From the NCBI GenBank assembly GCA_025267735.1, contig CM046307.1:56787395-56851394 (forward strand): a DNA stretch of 64,000 nt, written 5' to 3'. Below, piece by piece: positions 43,010 to 55,719 of this stretch. How positions within the stretch are numbered: the stretch's first letter is position 1; the number at the start of each line of letters is the position of its first letter. The notes below the pieces were generated by a model, which saw only the letters and a program-made list of their open reading frames with translations, had not been told where the DNA came from and searched no databases. Origin of the DNA: Mactra quadrangularis. Lineage: Eukaryota; Mollusca; Bivalvia; Venerida; Mactridae. The position numbers and the translations under genes are program-made.

Positions 43010-44130
43010 ATAATGTAAATAAAAATAAATATACAACATATGTGAGTAATGTTTGTTTACCTACAGCCGGCCTTTTCTTAAAACTCATAAAAATGCATTT
43101 AAACGGACATTAATGTAAGATAAAATGCCACAAAATACATACACACTGTTTACTATAGAAAATAAATGAGGGACTGGCCAGTCAATAGAATTTGTTGATA
43201 CTATTATATAGCATGAAATAAATTGTAGATTTATTTGTATACCTTCAGAAACTTGGTGATAAATGGTAGGGTGTTATTGAATTTGCACGTTCATTTAGAT
43301 TCGGAACTTGTGGTATAAATAAATTTTGTTTTTCATTAAAAAGATTTTAACATTTAAGATATAGGAATTTTAAATGATATTATAGTTGGAATTGCTTGTA
43401 TGGAGGAAATAATTATGGAGGAAATTTGTGGACTTCACACTCTAAGATGGAAATATTTTTCACTGAGTAAGTTTAAAAAAATACATGTATTATTTATATT
43501 CAAGAGTGGTGTAGCTACAATTGAAAATGTTGTTTTCTAAGTAATGAAATGAAATAAAAATATCTTATTGATGAATTTTCTGTTTCTTTCATGCTTTTTG
43601 TGTGTTCTGTTATATTTTTATATCTTTGTTTTTTGAACAGCTGTTTAAAATGTTTTGTTTTGTTATGAAGGATTTGTACAAATTTTTTTGTAGTAGAAAT
43701 ATATGAAAACTTTCACCATATATTTTCATGCACATAAAAAACTGATTTCACAGTTATACGTATGGAAGCAATAGATAATATTACAGTATGTTTTTTTATG
43801 CAAATACCATAACTTGTTGTTTACATGGCGTTATTATGTCTGTTGTTTGATGTTTATTAGCCTAAAACAACAGCATCCATCATATTTCCTCTCACACATA
43901 GAGTTTTTTATGGTAATTGTTTTTTCTTCCTGTATGTATGAAGAAAATATCATATTTGAATTTTTGTTCATAAAGAATTGCCAAGGAAACAAGGTTATGC
44001 TCATTTGTTTATTTGGTTATCTTTGAAATTAACGATCTATGATGAAATTTTGATAAAAGTATTAATTTTTGTATATTGATGAAAAAAATTCTTGTTGTTT
44101 AATGAAATAGAGTATGATTATGAGTTATAA
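43010..44130. other. Non-coding spacer
   Basis: T-rich sequence with no supported gene. A 70-residue frame at 43814-44026 has hydrophobic composition but no start context or homologous motif that I recognise. Confidence 0.4.
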
Positions 44131-44283
44131 TCGTTACGACAGGGCTTGAAATTAAAGGTTGCACTGTTGCCCATGACAAGAACGGACAACTTTTTAGTGC
44201 TTTAGTAAACATTTGGTTTGGGCAAGTAAAATATATAGCTGGTTTCCCAGCTGTGCAACCTAGCTTAAACATTATTGGTGAGC

Positions 44284-44525
44284 CCAGTGTATGTTTTAGT
44301 CATACTTTCATGATTGAGTCGCTATTGTATTGCATTAAGTTGGCAAGCTTGGCTTCAAACCAGGCAATCCTAGTTGAATTTTCGTCTGCAGCAGTTCACA
44401 AATTGTCCTGTAAAGTGGATATGTGATTGGAGCTAGGTTAGGTGAGCTGGCTGTTGTAAAATGATATTGTTGTAATATGATTATTTGTTTAGACATAGTG
44501 TGACACCCAATAGAGAATAAAGAAA
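44284..44525 (+). repeat. Degenerate SINE-like repeat
   Basis: A B-box-like GGCTTCAAACCAGGC near 44351 and a tail GAGCTAGGTTAGGTGAGCTG resembling that at about 33.64 kb. A-rich end near 44520. The A box is not convincing. Confidence 0.4.
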
Positions 44526-44915
44526 AACAAATAAATATATATTAATATATTATATTACATAAATTGTACGTAGGTTTCTCTGCACACGTGGAGTCATACA
44601 TTTAAGTAGCAAATGAGTGTACAACTCTGAAAGAAACTGATATTTATTTCAAAACTTAGTACTTAATAATCTTTTTAATGCTTTATTTCAATTATTATTA
44701 ACAATAGCTGTGGGCGGGATATTACATTTATGTGTTTGTGAGCAGTTCAACAGTGTTAACAAGCTTAGTAAAAATTTACAGCCATGAGAATGTTTCAAAC
44801 TCCAAAAATTAATGTATTTCAAGGATTAAAGGCTTAGAACTTTAGCTCAGTAATATGCTTCAAGAACATAACTTTGTGTGCAAAGTAATTCCTGCTTCAA
44901 TTAAAAAATTGTCTT

Positions 44916-45661
44916 GGTAAATTTTATTTAAAAATCAGTGAGGCATACAATTTACCCTGCTGATTTAAATACTCGCATCAGTACTTCTGTTCTCTTGATA
45001 AAAAAATAGATTTCTGCATTTATGTTACTATTGCAAATACAAATTTAACTTGTACATGATTTAATTACCAGAGATCCACATGGAAGATTGGATTTATCCA
45101 AATGTACAATCTCTGTAAACAGATATCCTGTAGACCGCTGTCGTACAGGATCTCCACTGTCTCTGTTGAAGGTCGAGATGAACTTTGTGTTGACCAATCA
45201 ATGCGAAGCTTTCATCTAGACGAAACACTATTAAAAAAATTTTGATTTCATATCTTCTATTTTTAAACCATTGTTTGCTAGCTAATTTAACAGCGGTATT
45301 TTTCACAGTCTGCGATTGAACGGCTCATTTCGAATTGCGTGATGTGGACGATGTAAACAAGTTACATATCATAACAATTTTGTCATTAATATTATGATGA
45401 GAAAAGGTCACCTGAACATGACCGTTGTTTGAAAAAGGGTAGATCTAAATTAGGGAATAGGCGAGCGGAAAATATTAGATCGGGTTTTAATCAGATTGCC
45501 AAATGTATAGCCTTAGTAGATTAAATAAAGTCTTTAAAATTTATTACTATTATTCTATAATATTATGTACATGTTCAGAGATTATCACACAAATTAATAG
45601 TGAGTATTTAAATTGGTTGGGTTAATGCTTGCTTCATGGACAATTGAGATAGAATTAACAA
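44916..45661. mobile_element. Palindromic MITE, family ACATTAACCC, copy C (split)
   Basis: Left half (GGTAAATTTTATTTA, CAGTGAGGCATACAATTTAC, CTGATTTAAATACTCG) at 44916-44985; right half (TAGTGAGTATTTAAATTGG, GGGTTAATGCTTGC, AGAATTAACAAC) at 45595-45661. About 600 bp of different, slightly GC-richer DNA separates them and may be a later insertion. Confidence 0.5.
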
Positions 45662-47280
45662 CATCATGTGAAAACACTTTGCTATTTCTACTTGGTAATT
45701 GATTTTATAAACACTTTTTTAAATGTTCCTCAGTTAGAACAATGAGTTTATTCTTTGTATATTTCTAACAATGGTATCAATTGTTAGAAGGTTGAAATTA
45801 TCTCTAATTTTTGTGTTAAATTGTTCATCATTATAAACAATGATTCCATGATTCCTTGAATGCTTTGTTACTGCATAAACAATGTAGATATATGTCTGTA
45901 TAGATTGTTTGTTTAACTAACTGTTGTAAATTAAGTTCCACAGTTTCTACGCCATTCATCTTACAAAAAACAAGATGAGGACTGAATGAAACACTATTGT
46001 AACTCCCTTTATTTTCAAATGGAGTTACAAAAAAATGTTTTTGTTCAGCCCTTGAAAAGTTTTGGTAAAATGTCTGATTTTAATCACTCTGGAGCTGTTT
46101 CTATTGTATGTAGTGAAGGAGGCTCAGGCACCAAGTCTTGCTCTATCATAGATGTAATGTCTTTGACATATTTGTACCATGCTGTCTGCCTTTGATCTGT
46201 GCACCAAAAATATAATTCTTATTATATTTTATACTATATAAATAAATCATCGCTGAACTGGTCTTTATTCTTTCTTACTTACATCAACAGTATCAAATTA
46301 TCAGCCAAGTGTAAAACAACTTACATATTTTTATATCACTATTGGTCAATCTACCATCTGTCCGATATTATGTTTGTACTGTGACAACAGTATAGTATAA
46401 GTCAATGTTTACAGAAAACAGCATCTGTTGTTATATACATATTGGTAATATAATAATATATTGATTTTTCTTAAAAAGATATCGGCCAACATAATTCCAT
46501 CATTAGTAACATAGTCTGACCAACTTGACATTTTATATCTGCTGGTCAGTGGTCAGTCTGGTGGTCAGTATGTTGTTGATGACTTATAATGATGACCAAT
46601 CAGTCGCGGAAAATTAACTCGTAATTTCATGCGGGCTATTTATTCTCGGATGTGACGGACAATAGGGGAATAATTTAGATACTGATTAGGTTAGTAAAAG
46701 AAAATTGGTGCTGAAATTACTGAGCAAGAATGTTTCATAGATTATAACAGTTTGTCAAGGGGACAATTTGTCATGGGGACAATTACTTGTTGGGATTGGT
46801 AGATTGTTGTTGTCACCTTCTGTTGCTGGACTATGATTGTTGTTAACACCATAAGGTGTTTTTATACAATAATAGTGTATATATATGCCGATTCCGATGA
46901 CAATGACCCTGTATTTGTGTATGTTATGTTAGGATTTATACACTTGTATGTTATTATTTTTAATAGTTTTTCATAAATAATGGATGCACTTTAACATCGG
47001 ATATTTGTTTACTTGGATATTATAGGTAGCATTGTATAAATTGTATTTTTTCATGAATTTGAGAGTTTTTCAACATGTTGTCAATATGGAAAGAGCACTA
47101 TACAATGATAATAAAAAATGTGAAAAATATTGTTACATTTATATTATTTAATTTATGGCTGTATCATTGAGTAATTAATTTCAAGTTGTGGTGTAAATAT
47201 TTTAATATAGCAAAGATTAGCTTAATTTGACCCATAGTGCAAGCTTGTCAAACGTAAAATAAGCATGTAGCATTAGATTG
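45662..47280. other. Non-coding stretch
   Basis: No gene recognised. A short GC-richer patch at 46590-46665 contains GACCAATCAGTCGCGG (a CCAAT box) and is the only promoter-like feature, but no transcript can be anchored to it. Confidence 0.35.
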
Positions 47281-47460
47281 GATTTTAATCAGAATTTAGT
47301 ACTGGGGGACCATGTACACAAGTGGAGAATTTTAGATTGAATTTTAATCAGAATTTAGTACTGGGGGACCACTTTGAAGCAGACTCAAGAGTGATTGTCT
47401 AAAGTTGTAAGAACTTGTTTCTCAATTGAGCTAAAATGAAATGAGATAAATCAAAATGAG
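47281..47460 (+). repeat. SINE tail with internal duplication
   Basis: TTTTAATCAGAATTTAGTAC and CTGGGGGACCA occur twice about 60 bp apart (near 47281 and 47341). The sequence then runs into GAACTTGTTTCTCAATTGAG-CTAAAAT, which resembles the tail of the SINE at 998-1205. Confidence 0.5.
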
Positions 47461-48479
47461 AAAATTTTGTCTGTTAAATATTCAAAACAAGTAATATATT
47501 CTTGTCTTCAATTAAAGCTATACAATTTTTGTTCTTCTGTCTGAGACTCGCAGCTGTTCAGAATTATTTCCTTTATTTTGGCATTGGTTTCATGTTATAT
47601 TGAACATATAAAGCTTTATCCAATTTTTTTGTGTAAAAAAGTAATTTTGATTCAAAAAACAGTGTTTTGAACATATACTTCAATCATTGCTATATTGTAG
47701 TGTATATCAGTTATGATCAAAGCTTTTGGAGATCAATGTCATGCACAATGTACACTGAGTAAATAATTGCATTGTGGTATAGGCCACCCAGGAGGTGTCA
47801 AGGTTTTTTGTGACATTTTTTTTATCATATTCATATAAATAGAGTTCTTATTTGAATACATTGGTACAGTATTAATTTGGTTCACATTATTTAGGCAGCA
47901 TTTCATTGTGAGAACAACTTAATAATAGAAGTAATGGATTTTATGTGTGTCATAATCAATTTCAAGGTTTTAATAAAATCAAATTATAGTTATCAGTTTA
48001 AAGGACAAGGTTCACTAAGCCTGAAATCGGCCCCGTTTCAAGGGTAAAAATGGCAAATATTAAAACATGGGAATACAATCGATTTTTGCAATCAAAATAA
48101 AGAGAAAGAGTTGCTTAACAAAGATTGGGCATCATCTTTTGTCAAATGTGTCTCATTGTGTATAAAAACGATCTTTAATATTGCCTATTTTCGTCAAAAA
48201 CGGCATTTTTTGATAAAATTTCACACGTTTTTTCCAAAATTCGCATTGGCGGCAATCTTCGCCAGTTTTTATATTTTGACAGATGAAAGTAATAGTTATT
48301 ACTAATAACATACTAAAATTTAATCGCTGGCGACGAATGCCGCCACATCGAAAAATTAAAAAAAAAACGAAAATATATGGTCTATTTATAGCCTTATTCT
48401 GCAATGCGCGTTTAACAGTCTTTTGACGTCATTCGCCACAGAATATTTTGATATGATTGCACCCTAATTATCTGTACTG

Positions 48480-50370
48480 TTTATTAAATATCTGTATACA
48501 GTATCCTTCCAACATATGACTAACGAGGAGAAAAACTTTCGACACGAGTTGATATTGGTTCGATTTAAATCGGGTACGAATAACAGGTATCTAATCGCGG
48601 GAGTGATTTCCCCTTTTTAGCTAAACCGATGCACAATCATGGTGTGCAAAACTTCAGTAAATTACGTTATTATGGAAGTTCTTTACCATAAGGATTACTT
48701 CAAATGGTGTTGTTGGTAAGTATATTCTGTGTTTTATGCGTTTTATTGATTATTTCATTTTAAAATGTGCTTTTACTCCTTTATTGTTAACCGATAGTTA
48801 ATATGTAGTCAACCGGAAATCAATGCCCAATGGACGGTAACTGTGTTTAGAGTAACTGACAAAATTGTTGTCTGCTACCATGATTGGGATGAATATGTAT
48901 ATAAACTAACAAGAAAATAGTTCTTAGCGATGCTAGCTCTATGCTGTACACAGATATCAATGGCCAAGGTTTATAATTCACACAATACCATGTCCATGGT
49001 AAAACTGCTCAATACATTAGATAGATCTACTTGCTACTGACAAAATAAGAACAAATCATTGCCACTGCAATAATTTTTTTTTAATTGTATGCAGTGCATG
49101 GTGTAATTTATATTTTACCCATTTGATTCACACTTCTGATAATTTATGAAGTAATCAATGAATTAAATATGAAATAAATGTAATTTGGTAAAAGAAAGTA
49201 TGTTACAAAGTCTTAGTTAGCTATATAGATCTGTGTTTTTGTATCCTATTCCAGGTCTAGAACTTCATGAAGCTGTTGACCAAGATGGTTCCATATCACA
49301 CTAAGGGTGGCAAACTGACAACTAACATGTACTGGCAATTTTGGCCATTGGAAAAAGGTACAATTAATTATAAAAAATAGACTTTATATGATTACATATT
49401 TTATATCCAATACTGCAGTTAAAAAAAATATCTCAGACATTTTTGTTTCAAAATGCATTTGCAAACACTTAGTGAAAAATATAATCTAATGTGTTTTTGT
49501 GTATGTTTGAATATGTTGATAACACAAGTTTGTATGACACATTGAAAATAATAGCAACATTGCCAATGGTGCTGAGAACTATGTAAGTGCAGGACTGCCA
49601 ATCTTCAGCTGATTTTTTATCATCAGAAAATATACAGTATTGTTACTAAATCATAAGTTCAACTTGGCAATGATAGTAGTAAAATCTTTGAAATGTGTAA
49701 TTTGCATAGCCATCTTACAACAAAGTTAGTTTGATTTTTCAGTTCAAAAACTTTTATTTTATCTTTTCAGGTTGAAGAACAGCTATGCGGAAACAGTTGT
49801 AGATCTCTGTATCAATCTGATATTCTCAAGACAATTCTATGTAACAACCTGAAATCCTTTAGACAATTTAATGTATCAACCTGAAATTCTTTAGACAATT
49901 TAATGTGTCAAGCTGATATTCTTAAGACAATTTCATGTGTTAAGCTGATATTCTATAGAAAAGTCTAAGTGTTAACCAGTTTCATGTGTAGTTCATTTAT
50001 AAATGTATACATATGGTAGGTGATAGTGCCTTGAAATAGAGATTTTCATTTTCATCTATGACAACAAGTAAAATAATTATATTACATCTTCAAATGTAAT
50101 ATGAATGTAGATTTGTTAAATGAAAATGGTAGTTATGTTCTATATACATATTTTATAAAATAAGCTACATGAGTTTTGGATTGAACATGGGTTCATATTA
50201 ATTTACTGTATTTGTATCTTGCTTCTCATATATATTCAAGACTATTGTTTGATTAATGCAAACATAATTCAATTGCTTTAGAAACATCAACTTACCATTG
50301 TAACAATTGTTTTTTCTATCACATTGTGCTACGAAAATAACTGTATAAAATAATAGAAATGAATAAATAT
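48480..50370 (+). ncRNA. Putative three-exon transcript (non-coding or micropeptide)
   Basis: Splice signals chain well. Exon 1 ends at 48715 before GTAAGT. Exon 2 is 49255-49357, preceded by TGTATCCTATTCCAG and followed by GTACAA. Exon 3 starts at 49771 after TTTTATCTTTTCAG and may run to AATAAA at 50362. The 5' end is not determined. An ATG at 48639 gives 30 codons spanning the exon 1-2 junction and then a stop; an ATG in exon 2 gives 31 codons ending just after the exon 2-3 junction. Neither resembles a known protein. It lies inside the inverted ends at 48000/52859. The splice sites are visible; transcription is inference. Confidence 0.4.
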
Positions 50371-50796
50371 ATTATTTAGCTTGTGAATTATCTTTATTTT
50401 TATAAGTTTTGTTGTTGTTGTAATTCTAATACGCTATCGAAGTAGCTGGTAGTCTCTATGTGCATCGTTGTCGTCACAATTTGTACTTATTCACTATGTA
50501 CTTTTAAATCCTTGCTATAGTTCTATTACATTAACCTGTCACAACTTGAATAATTACACACTCACTGAATGTGTTATTATTTAACCTCTTTTATAACATT
50601 GAGCCACCAATCCATATTAATCATTGATAATCTAACAATGTATGCAGCGATCGGGGTTATAACAAGTTCGAAAGGGGTTAAAAATCAGAGATTCAGTGAC
50701 CGTGTTATTATTTAAGGTTAATAAAATAGAACTATTGTATGGGATTAACGACATTTACAAAAATCTTGTTTGCAAAATGTAGAAAAAACAATTTGA

Positions 50797-51245
50797 TCAT
50801 GAGAGTTTAGAAAAAAATAAAAATAAACTTATACATAAATAATCATTATATACACATACAAAATCAAAGCACTGTAGGCATATTAAACTATTGGTTTGTT
50901 TATTGTATGACTGCAGAGCTAGAATAAAGCCTTGCTTTGCTTCATCACATACATCTTCAACTTCTCCTACTAAGACAGATATAGATATAACTGGACAGTC
51001 TAGTTGGTATTTAGATATAATATCCTCCACCGCTCTCACTAGAACTGATCTTTCTGTCTCATATTTGATACAGTCAAAGAAGTAGTGATTGACAGTTTCT
51101 GGTAAGTTACATGAACTGCAATTTGGGTCTGTAGTGTTATCTAGTTTTGACCAGTGACCGTTAAACTATGTGTGACCTATGATAAGCTGATTGATGGTGC
51201 TAAAGGTCTTCCTGTCTTTTTGACCAAAACATTTCCTTGAGCCTG
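50797..51245 (-). pseudogene. Decayed LINE ORF2 C-terminal fragment
   Basis: Read on the minus strand, a region upstream of the V-R-A-V-E-D frame encodes GHT-stop-FNGHWSKLD, then DPNCSSCNLPETVNHYFFDC and IKYETERSVL. The Cys-x2-Cys-x7-His-x4-Cys pattern next to ETVNHYFFDC is the zinc-finger region that follows the RT in I/Jockey/R1-type LINEs. An in-frame TAG interrupts the conserved GHT. RT motifs themselves are absent, so this is a relic. Confidence 0.7.
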
Positions 51246-51249
51246 CATT

Positions 51250-52225
51250 GTGGTAAATTTCTTGAATGTGTTATTACAAGTTTCTATGGTGAAAGTCTGA
51301 AGATTGTATCTTTAAAGACATTGAGCAAGATCATAATTGGTGACTGGCATTAGTTACAGACATTCAATTGTATTTAAATGGAATTAATATCAACCGACAT
51401 CAGAAAAAAAGTAATCGTATTGAACAATTCTGCAGAAATTATTGGTGTACCTGTTCCATTCAATTCAGCAGGACTTGGTAAAGTTTATCTGCAATGTGGA
51501 TTACTTGGTACTAGCTCCAGTTGTTATTTAATCTAGTCCATAATTATGACATGCATAATCATTCTTAGACATTGGAAAATTGAAATATCCAACAGAAAAA
51601 TAGTAAAGATAATGCTATACTTGCTTCATATTTTCATGATGAATATGTGATGGTTGCTATGGTAATGATACCTTAAATGTCTATTAAATGACTTGGTTAA
51701 AGGTGTTAAAATTAATACTGCAAATTAAGATCTGTAATCATAACATCTGACAAGCTTTTTTTCAGTTTCGTGGCAAAAACAGGCATTTACATATAGCACT
51801 GGATTTCATTATTTTTTTCAAATGTTAATTGGCATAATATACCCTTTTCCACATAAAAGCATTTAACTCATTAACACATCCTTTGTCAACAAACATATTT
51901 TCACAAAATATTCTTCTAAGCTAAGACCTTTTAAATAATGTAAAGAACTGAAAATGTGCTTTTAACCTATTCGGTCCTATTTTTCACAGTCCTAGTGCTG
52001 TTAGCACTTGTTACTGAATTGTGGTGTTATTACAATGTAACTATACAGTGTTTGCATGGTTTATACATATCAATAATCTGTATAGATAATCTGTGTTAAA
52101 TAGTTGTATTTTAAAACTATGTAAGATTATGTATAAGTTGATTGAACAAAATGAGTTTACTCAATGCATTGTAAGAACTTATGTGATACCAAAACGGAAG
52201 CTTCCATTATGTATATTGTTGTTCA
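51250..52225. other. Non-coding spacer within the candidate element
   Basis: No gene or repeat end seen. One isolated GTTGCTATGGTAAT at 51655 is an off-phase relative of the X-box-like palindromes further right. Confidence 0.4.
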
Positions 52226-52227
52226 TT

Positions 52228-52730
52228 GTTGCCATGGAAACCAACAGTACATGTATCTAGATTTTCCCATGCATGTTTTGAATATATATATTTCGTCCAA
52301 AACATTTGTGTTACATTCGACCAAACAAATACAAAGCCTACAAACTTCAATTTAAAATAATGAACCTGGTGGAATTTTGACACTGTTAGTGTTGCTATGG
52401 CAACCAAAATTGCCAGAATTATTAATTTCGAGATATCTATTTGTAATAAACTATTTGTATAAAATATTTAGTGCATCAAAGCTATCAATTTATAGAATTC
52501 TACATGAATAAAGGAAAAAATATCAAATGGTTAAAATATTGATATTTATTAAGCGTTACCATGGCAACCTGACATGTAAATCTTTGTTTATTAATTCTGT
52601 TCATATTTCAAACTACATACAATTATTTCACCTTAAAAAGAAGCTAACATTTGCTCATAAATTGATTTTAATTCAGAAAACATTGCCATAGTGTGTATTT
52701 TTCATGCATATTAAATGTTGCCATGGCAAC
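52228..52730. repeat. Four X-box-like palindromes in ~163-bp phase
   Basis: GTTGCCATGGAAAC (52228), GTTGCTATGGCAAC (52391), GTTACCATGGCAAC (52555) and GTTGCCATGGCAAC (52717) are spaced 163, 164 and 162 bases. The last is a perfect palindrome matching the RFX-factor X-box consensus (GTNRCC-RGYAAC, established knowledge). The intervening ~150 bases are only weakly alike, so the motif is far better conserved than its spacer. Confidence 0.8.
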
Positions 52731-53015
52731 GGAACTATAATAGATTTTCAGCTCAAATTGCGTTTTTTATGTTTCCACATATGACCTGGTTTATTAAAAA
52801 GACATTTGATACAAATTCAAGATGGGGCCGATTTTGGCCCTTCGTGAACCTTGTCCTTTGAAACTTAAGAATTGTTGATTTCAACATTGCATTGAACTAC
52901 ATTATGCATAGGACTGTAGGTCACAGTAACAGCTAAAACTTGTAATAGTTTAAGTGTGAATTCCATATTAAGATGTGCAATGTTGTAATTCTAACTATGA
53001 TTTAAATAATAGTAT

Positions 53016-53230
53016 GGTTAAATTTTATTCTACTGATGGTGGTACATACTTTAACCGTGCTGATGTAAATACTTATTATTAGATACTTGATATTTGTCAA
53101 TAATCTGCACACATGAAAATGGACATCTATTTTTGTTTATTGTGAGTACAGAAGTACTGTAGCGAGTATTTAAATCAGCAAGGTAAATGTACATAGTATC
53201 TACCACTGATAGTTGAGTAAAATTTAACAA
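53016..53230. mobile_element. Palindromic MITE, family ACATTAACCC, copy D
   Basis: GGTTAAATTTTATTCTACTG and GTACATACTTTAACCGTGCT on the left; GAGTATTTAAATCAGCAAGG and GTTGAGTAAAATTTAACAAC on the right. About 215 bp, with a ~90-bp loop. Confidence 0.75.
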
Positions 53231-53934
53231 CTACAGTTAGACATGCCCTGGTTTACTAATAACATAACTGTTTACATGAATAATTATTAATTTCACTTTA
53301 CATGTATAAAGGCAAACATTTCAAGAAAAAATATCTATGATATAGCATTCAAGATACTTAATATATTTTAATGAAATTACATAGATTCTAAAGAACAATA
53401 ATTACTCAAAATGAGTTACTTAATTACCAGACAGAAGCTATTTACCAGAAAGGAGCTATTTACCAGAAAGGAATTATATCAGCTATATTTTAGTTGCAAG
53501 TAATCTTATGTTGTTTTACAGTTAAGTGAGTGATCATATATCATTAGTTATCGACTTTGGTACATGTCGCTTTCATGTTCTGCTGTATGTCCAACTGTCT
53601 TCGTCTGGAACTCGTTATCAGAATACATGCAAATGAATTATTCATATGGAAACTTGGGTTGAGAACACTATTTGCAAATTGCTCGATCACATGACCTATT
53701 CACATCAACATGTATCAGTTAATGTTAATTAGTGCTACTACATGAACTTAGGTCTTTGTAGTACTCATTTTTTATAAAAGGAGTAAGGAATTAAAAGTTT
53801 TGATATTGATCTTTTTTCTTGGTTTATTGCTCAATGTCATGATAATGACCCTATTTTCTTGTGGTATTTCATGTAATTAGACACTTTGTATTTCCGGATT
53901 ATTTTCAGGATTTCTTTGAAACCATGCCATTTGG

Positions 53935-53995
53935 TTAGTGCAAAACTAAACTTACTTCATGTAAATATGGTTGAAATTATAGATTAGTTTTACGT
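53935..53995. repeat. Degenerate GCAAAACTA palindrome unit
   Basis: GTGCAAAACTAAACTTACTT...CATGTAAATA...GATTAGTTTTAC: both arms and the ATGTAAATA centre of the family are recognisable, with several mismatches. Confidence 0.5.
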
Positions 53996-54132
53996 TGGCC
54001 CATTTATACATGATATTTATAGTTGTTTGCCATTGATCATGAAAATATTTTACAATTTATAATGTGATCATAAGATTACTGGAAGAGACCTAAGGCTTGA
54101 CAGGACCAACAACAACATGTTTATTTTGTATT

Positions 54133-54354
54133 AGGCAGGGGCGGATCCAGGATTTTTTCTAGGGGGGGGGGTCCAAACTTTTTCTTAGGGGGAGGGGTTC
54201 CAAACTTTCGAACCAACACCACGTTATACACTGTTTGCAGAATAACGCTACATATTTATTAAAAATGGCTTACAGTTAAAAAATACACTCATGGACGGGT
54301 ACATTCTGGAAATTTTCAGGGGGGACCCCACCCCGCTGGATCTGCCTATGCTAG
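54133..54354. mobile_element. Short element with GGGGCGGATCCAGG terminus
   Basis: Left end CAGGGGCGGATCCAGGATTT, right end CCCCGCTGGATCTGCCTATG; the inverted match is about 11 of 15. Purine-rich GGGGGGG runs border both ends. This terminus is common in invertebrate MITEs, often grouped with hAT. No clean 8-bp target duplication is visible. Confidence 0.55.
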
Positions 54355-54490
54355 GCTTCTCTCCCATAACAAGTTATAATGTGAACATAATGTACATGGT
54401 AAACAAATTTGGCAGTATGACAATGATAAGAATTATATTATAAAAGTTTGCAAACTAGCAATAATATGTACATATATAATATATATTTTA

Positions 54491-54520
54491 TGTTGTTGTT
54501 GTTGTTGTTGATGTTGTTGA
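54491..54520. repeat. (TTG)n microsatellite
   Basis: About nine TTG units with one GATG interruption. Confidence 0.85.
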
Positions 54521-55382
54521 CTGGACCATGAGGAATGACCACCATCTGCTGCCATATGGCTGAAAATAATAATCTTAAAATATTTTTTTTCTGATTCATT
54601 AGGATTTAGAATCTTATTTTATTGATTATATTCTTTAATTGGTCATTTCTACTGTTAAATTTAAAGCAAATAAGAAATAATCGAATGTAAATATTTTTAA
54701 AAAGTGTTAATTTTTGTTTCGTATACAATCATTATATTTTCAATCATTTTTCTCTATGATACAACATTATCACAAATGTACAAATCCATATTTAAATACA
54801 CTTGACAAGTTTTTATATATTTTTACACTATGAAAAATTAGCATGGATTTGAGATAACCCTTTAAATGAAAGTAAATGCATTATGGAGGTTTATGTCAAT
54901 AAATACGTTTTTCAAGTATTAAGTATTTTAAGTATTATCATGTAGGGTTAGATTAACTCTTTGTAAAAACTATATTGATCTTAGCACAGATTGGTTAAGT
55001 GCAGGATTTGTAAAACTCTACTCAAAGCTTGTCAATGATGTGATATCATTGAACGATAGTATCTTAAAAAAATATTTAAAAAGTTTATTTTTTATCTATG
55101 GATTTTTGTTGCATTTCACTCAATCTGGGATTTTTGGGAAGAAAATGGAATGTGCGAATTATTTTGTTGATAAAAAGGAATTTACTGGATGAGAAGGGTG
55201 TGTTTTGTGGATTACATTAGTTTTATTAAAATTCTAAAGATAATACAAGTGCAAACAGTTTGTTTTTTGGACTATGTGGATTTCATTGCAATTGACAACA
55301 ATATTTAACAAAGACATATTTTTTAACTATTGGTATGTCTTTTTTTGTATATTTGCCAAGTTGGAACCTTAAATCTATTTAT

Positions 55383-55463
55383 ATCGATGGGTCAATGCAA
55401 AACTAGACTAACTACATGTAAATAAAGAAGGATGTAAACTAGTTTTGCCCTGAATCATTGATA
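55383..55463. repeat. GCAAAACTAG palindrome unit, best copy
   Basis: GTCAATGCAAAACTAGACTA, a central CTACATGTAAATAAAGAAGG, then AAACTAGTTTTGCCCTGAAT and CATTGATAT. Arms GCAAAACTAG / CTAGTTTTGC are perfect. The outer GGTCAATG / CATTGAT also pair roughly. Confidence 0.75.
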
Positions 55464-55719
55464 TGCAATTTAATTTTTTTTAGCATTATATTCCTGCACA
55501 CTGACTGCATACTGCAGTGTATTGTACATTATATTTAGAAACTCAATATGTTTTGTTTGATAATGGCAGAGTGTTGAAATATTGATGAGTATTGTAGGTT
55601 GTAACGCCTATATTGTATAATTATATTATCTGATGGTAACCCTAAAACCACAGGTGGCTGTGTCAAATTGAATTTTCCTGGTTTTATCTATGTACTGATC
55701 AAGTTGATTCAATCTCAGA

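Larger units (their letters stand above)
48000..52859. mobile_element. Candidate 4.86-kb element bounded by AAAGGACAAGGTTCAC ends
   Basis: AAAGGACAAGGTTCACTAAG...AAATCGGCCCC at 48000-48034 faces its near-complement (GGGGCCGATTT... to GTGAACCTTGTCCTTT) at 52824-52859; 16 bases are perfect and about 30 of 36 match. This is the behaviour of terminal inverted repeats. No target duplication is clear, and the interior contains apparently unrelated material (possible spliced transcript, LINE relic, X-box array). Either it is one large non-autonomous element or two copies of one repeat end in opposite orientation. Confidence 0.5.

Noticed and set aside
45094..45306. 70-residue minus-strand frame in the split MITE
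   Set aside because: No recognisable domain; the somewhat higher GC is not enough to support a gene.
46590..46665. Promoter with CCAAT box
   Set aside because: A single CCAAT motif and slightly higher CpG content without a transcript start or downstream gene is not enough.
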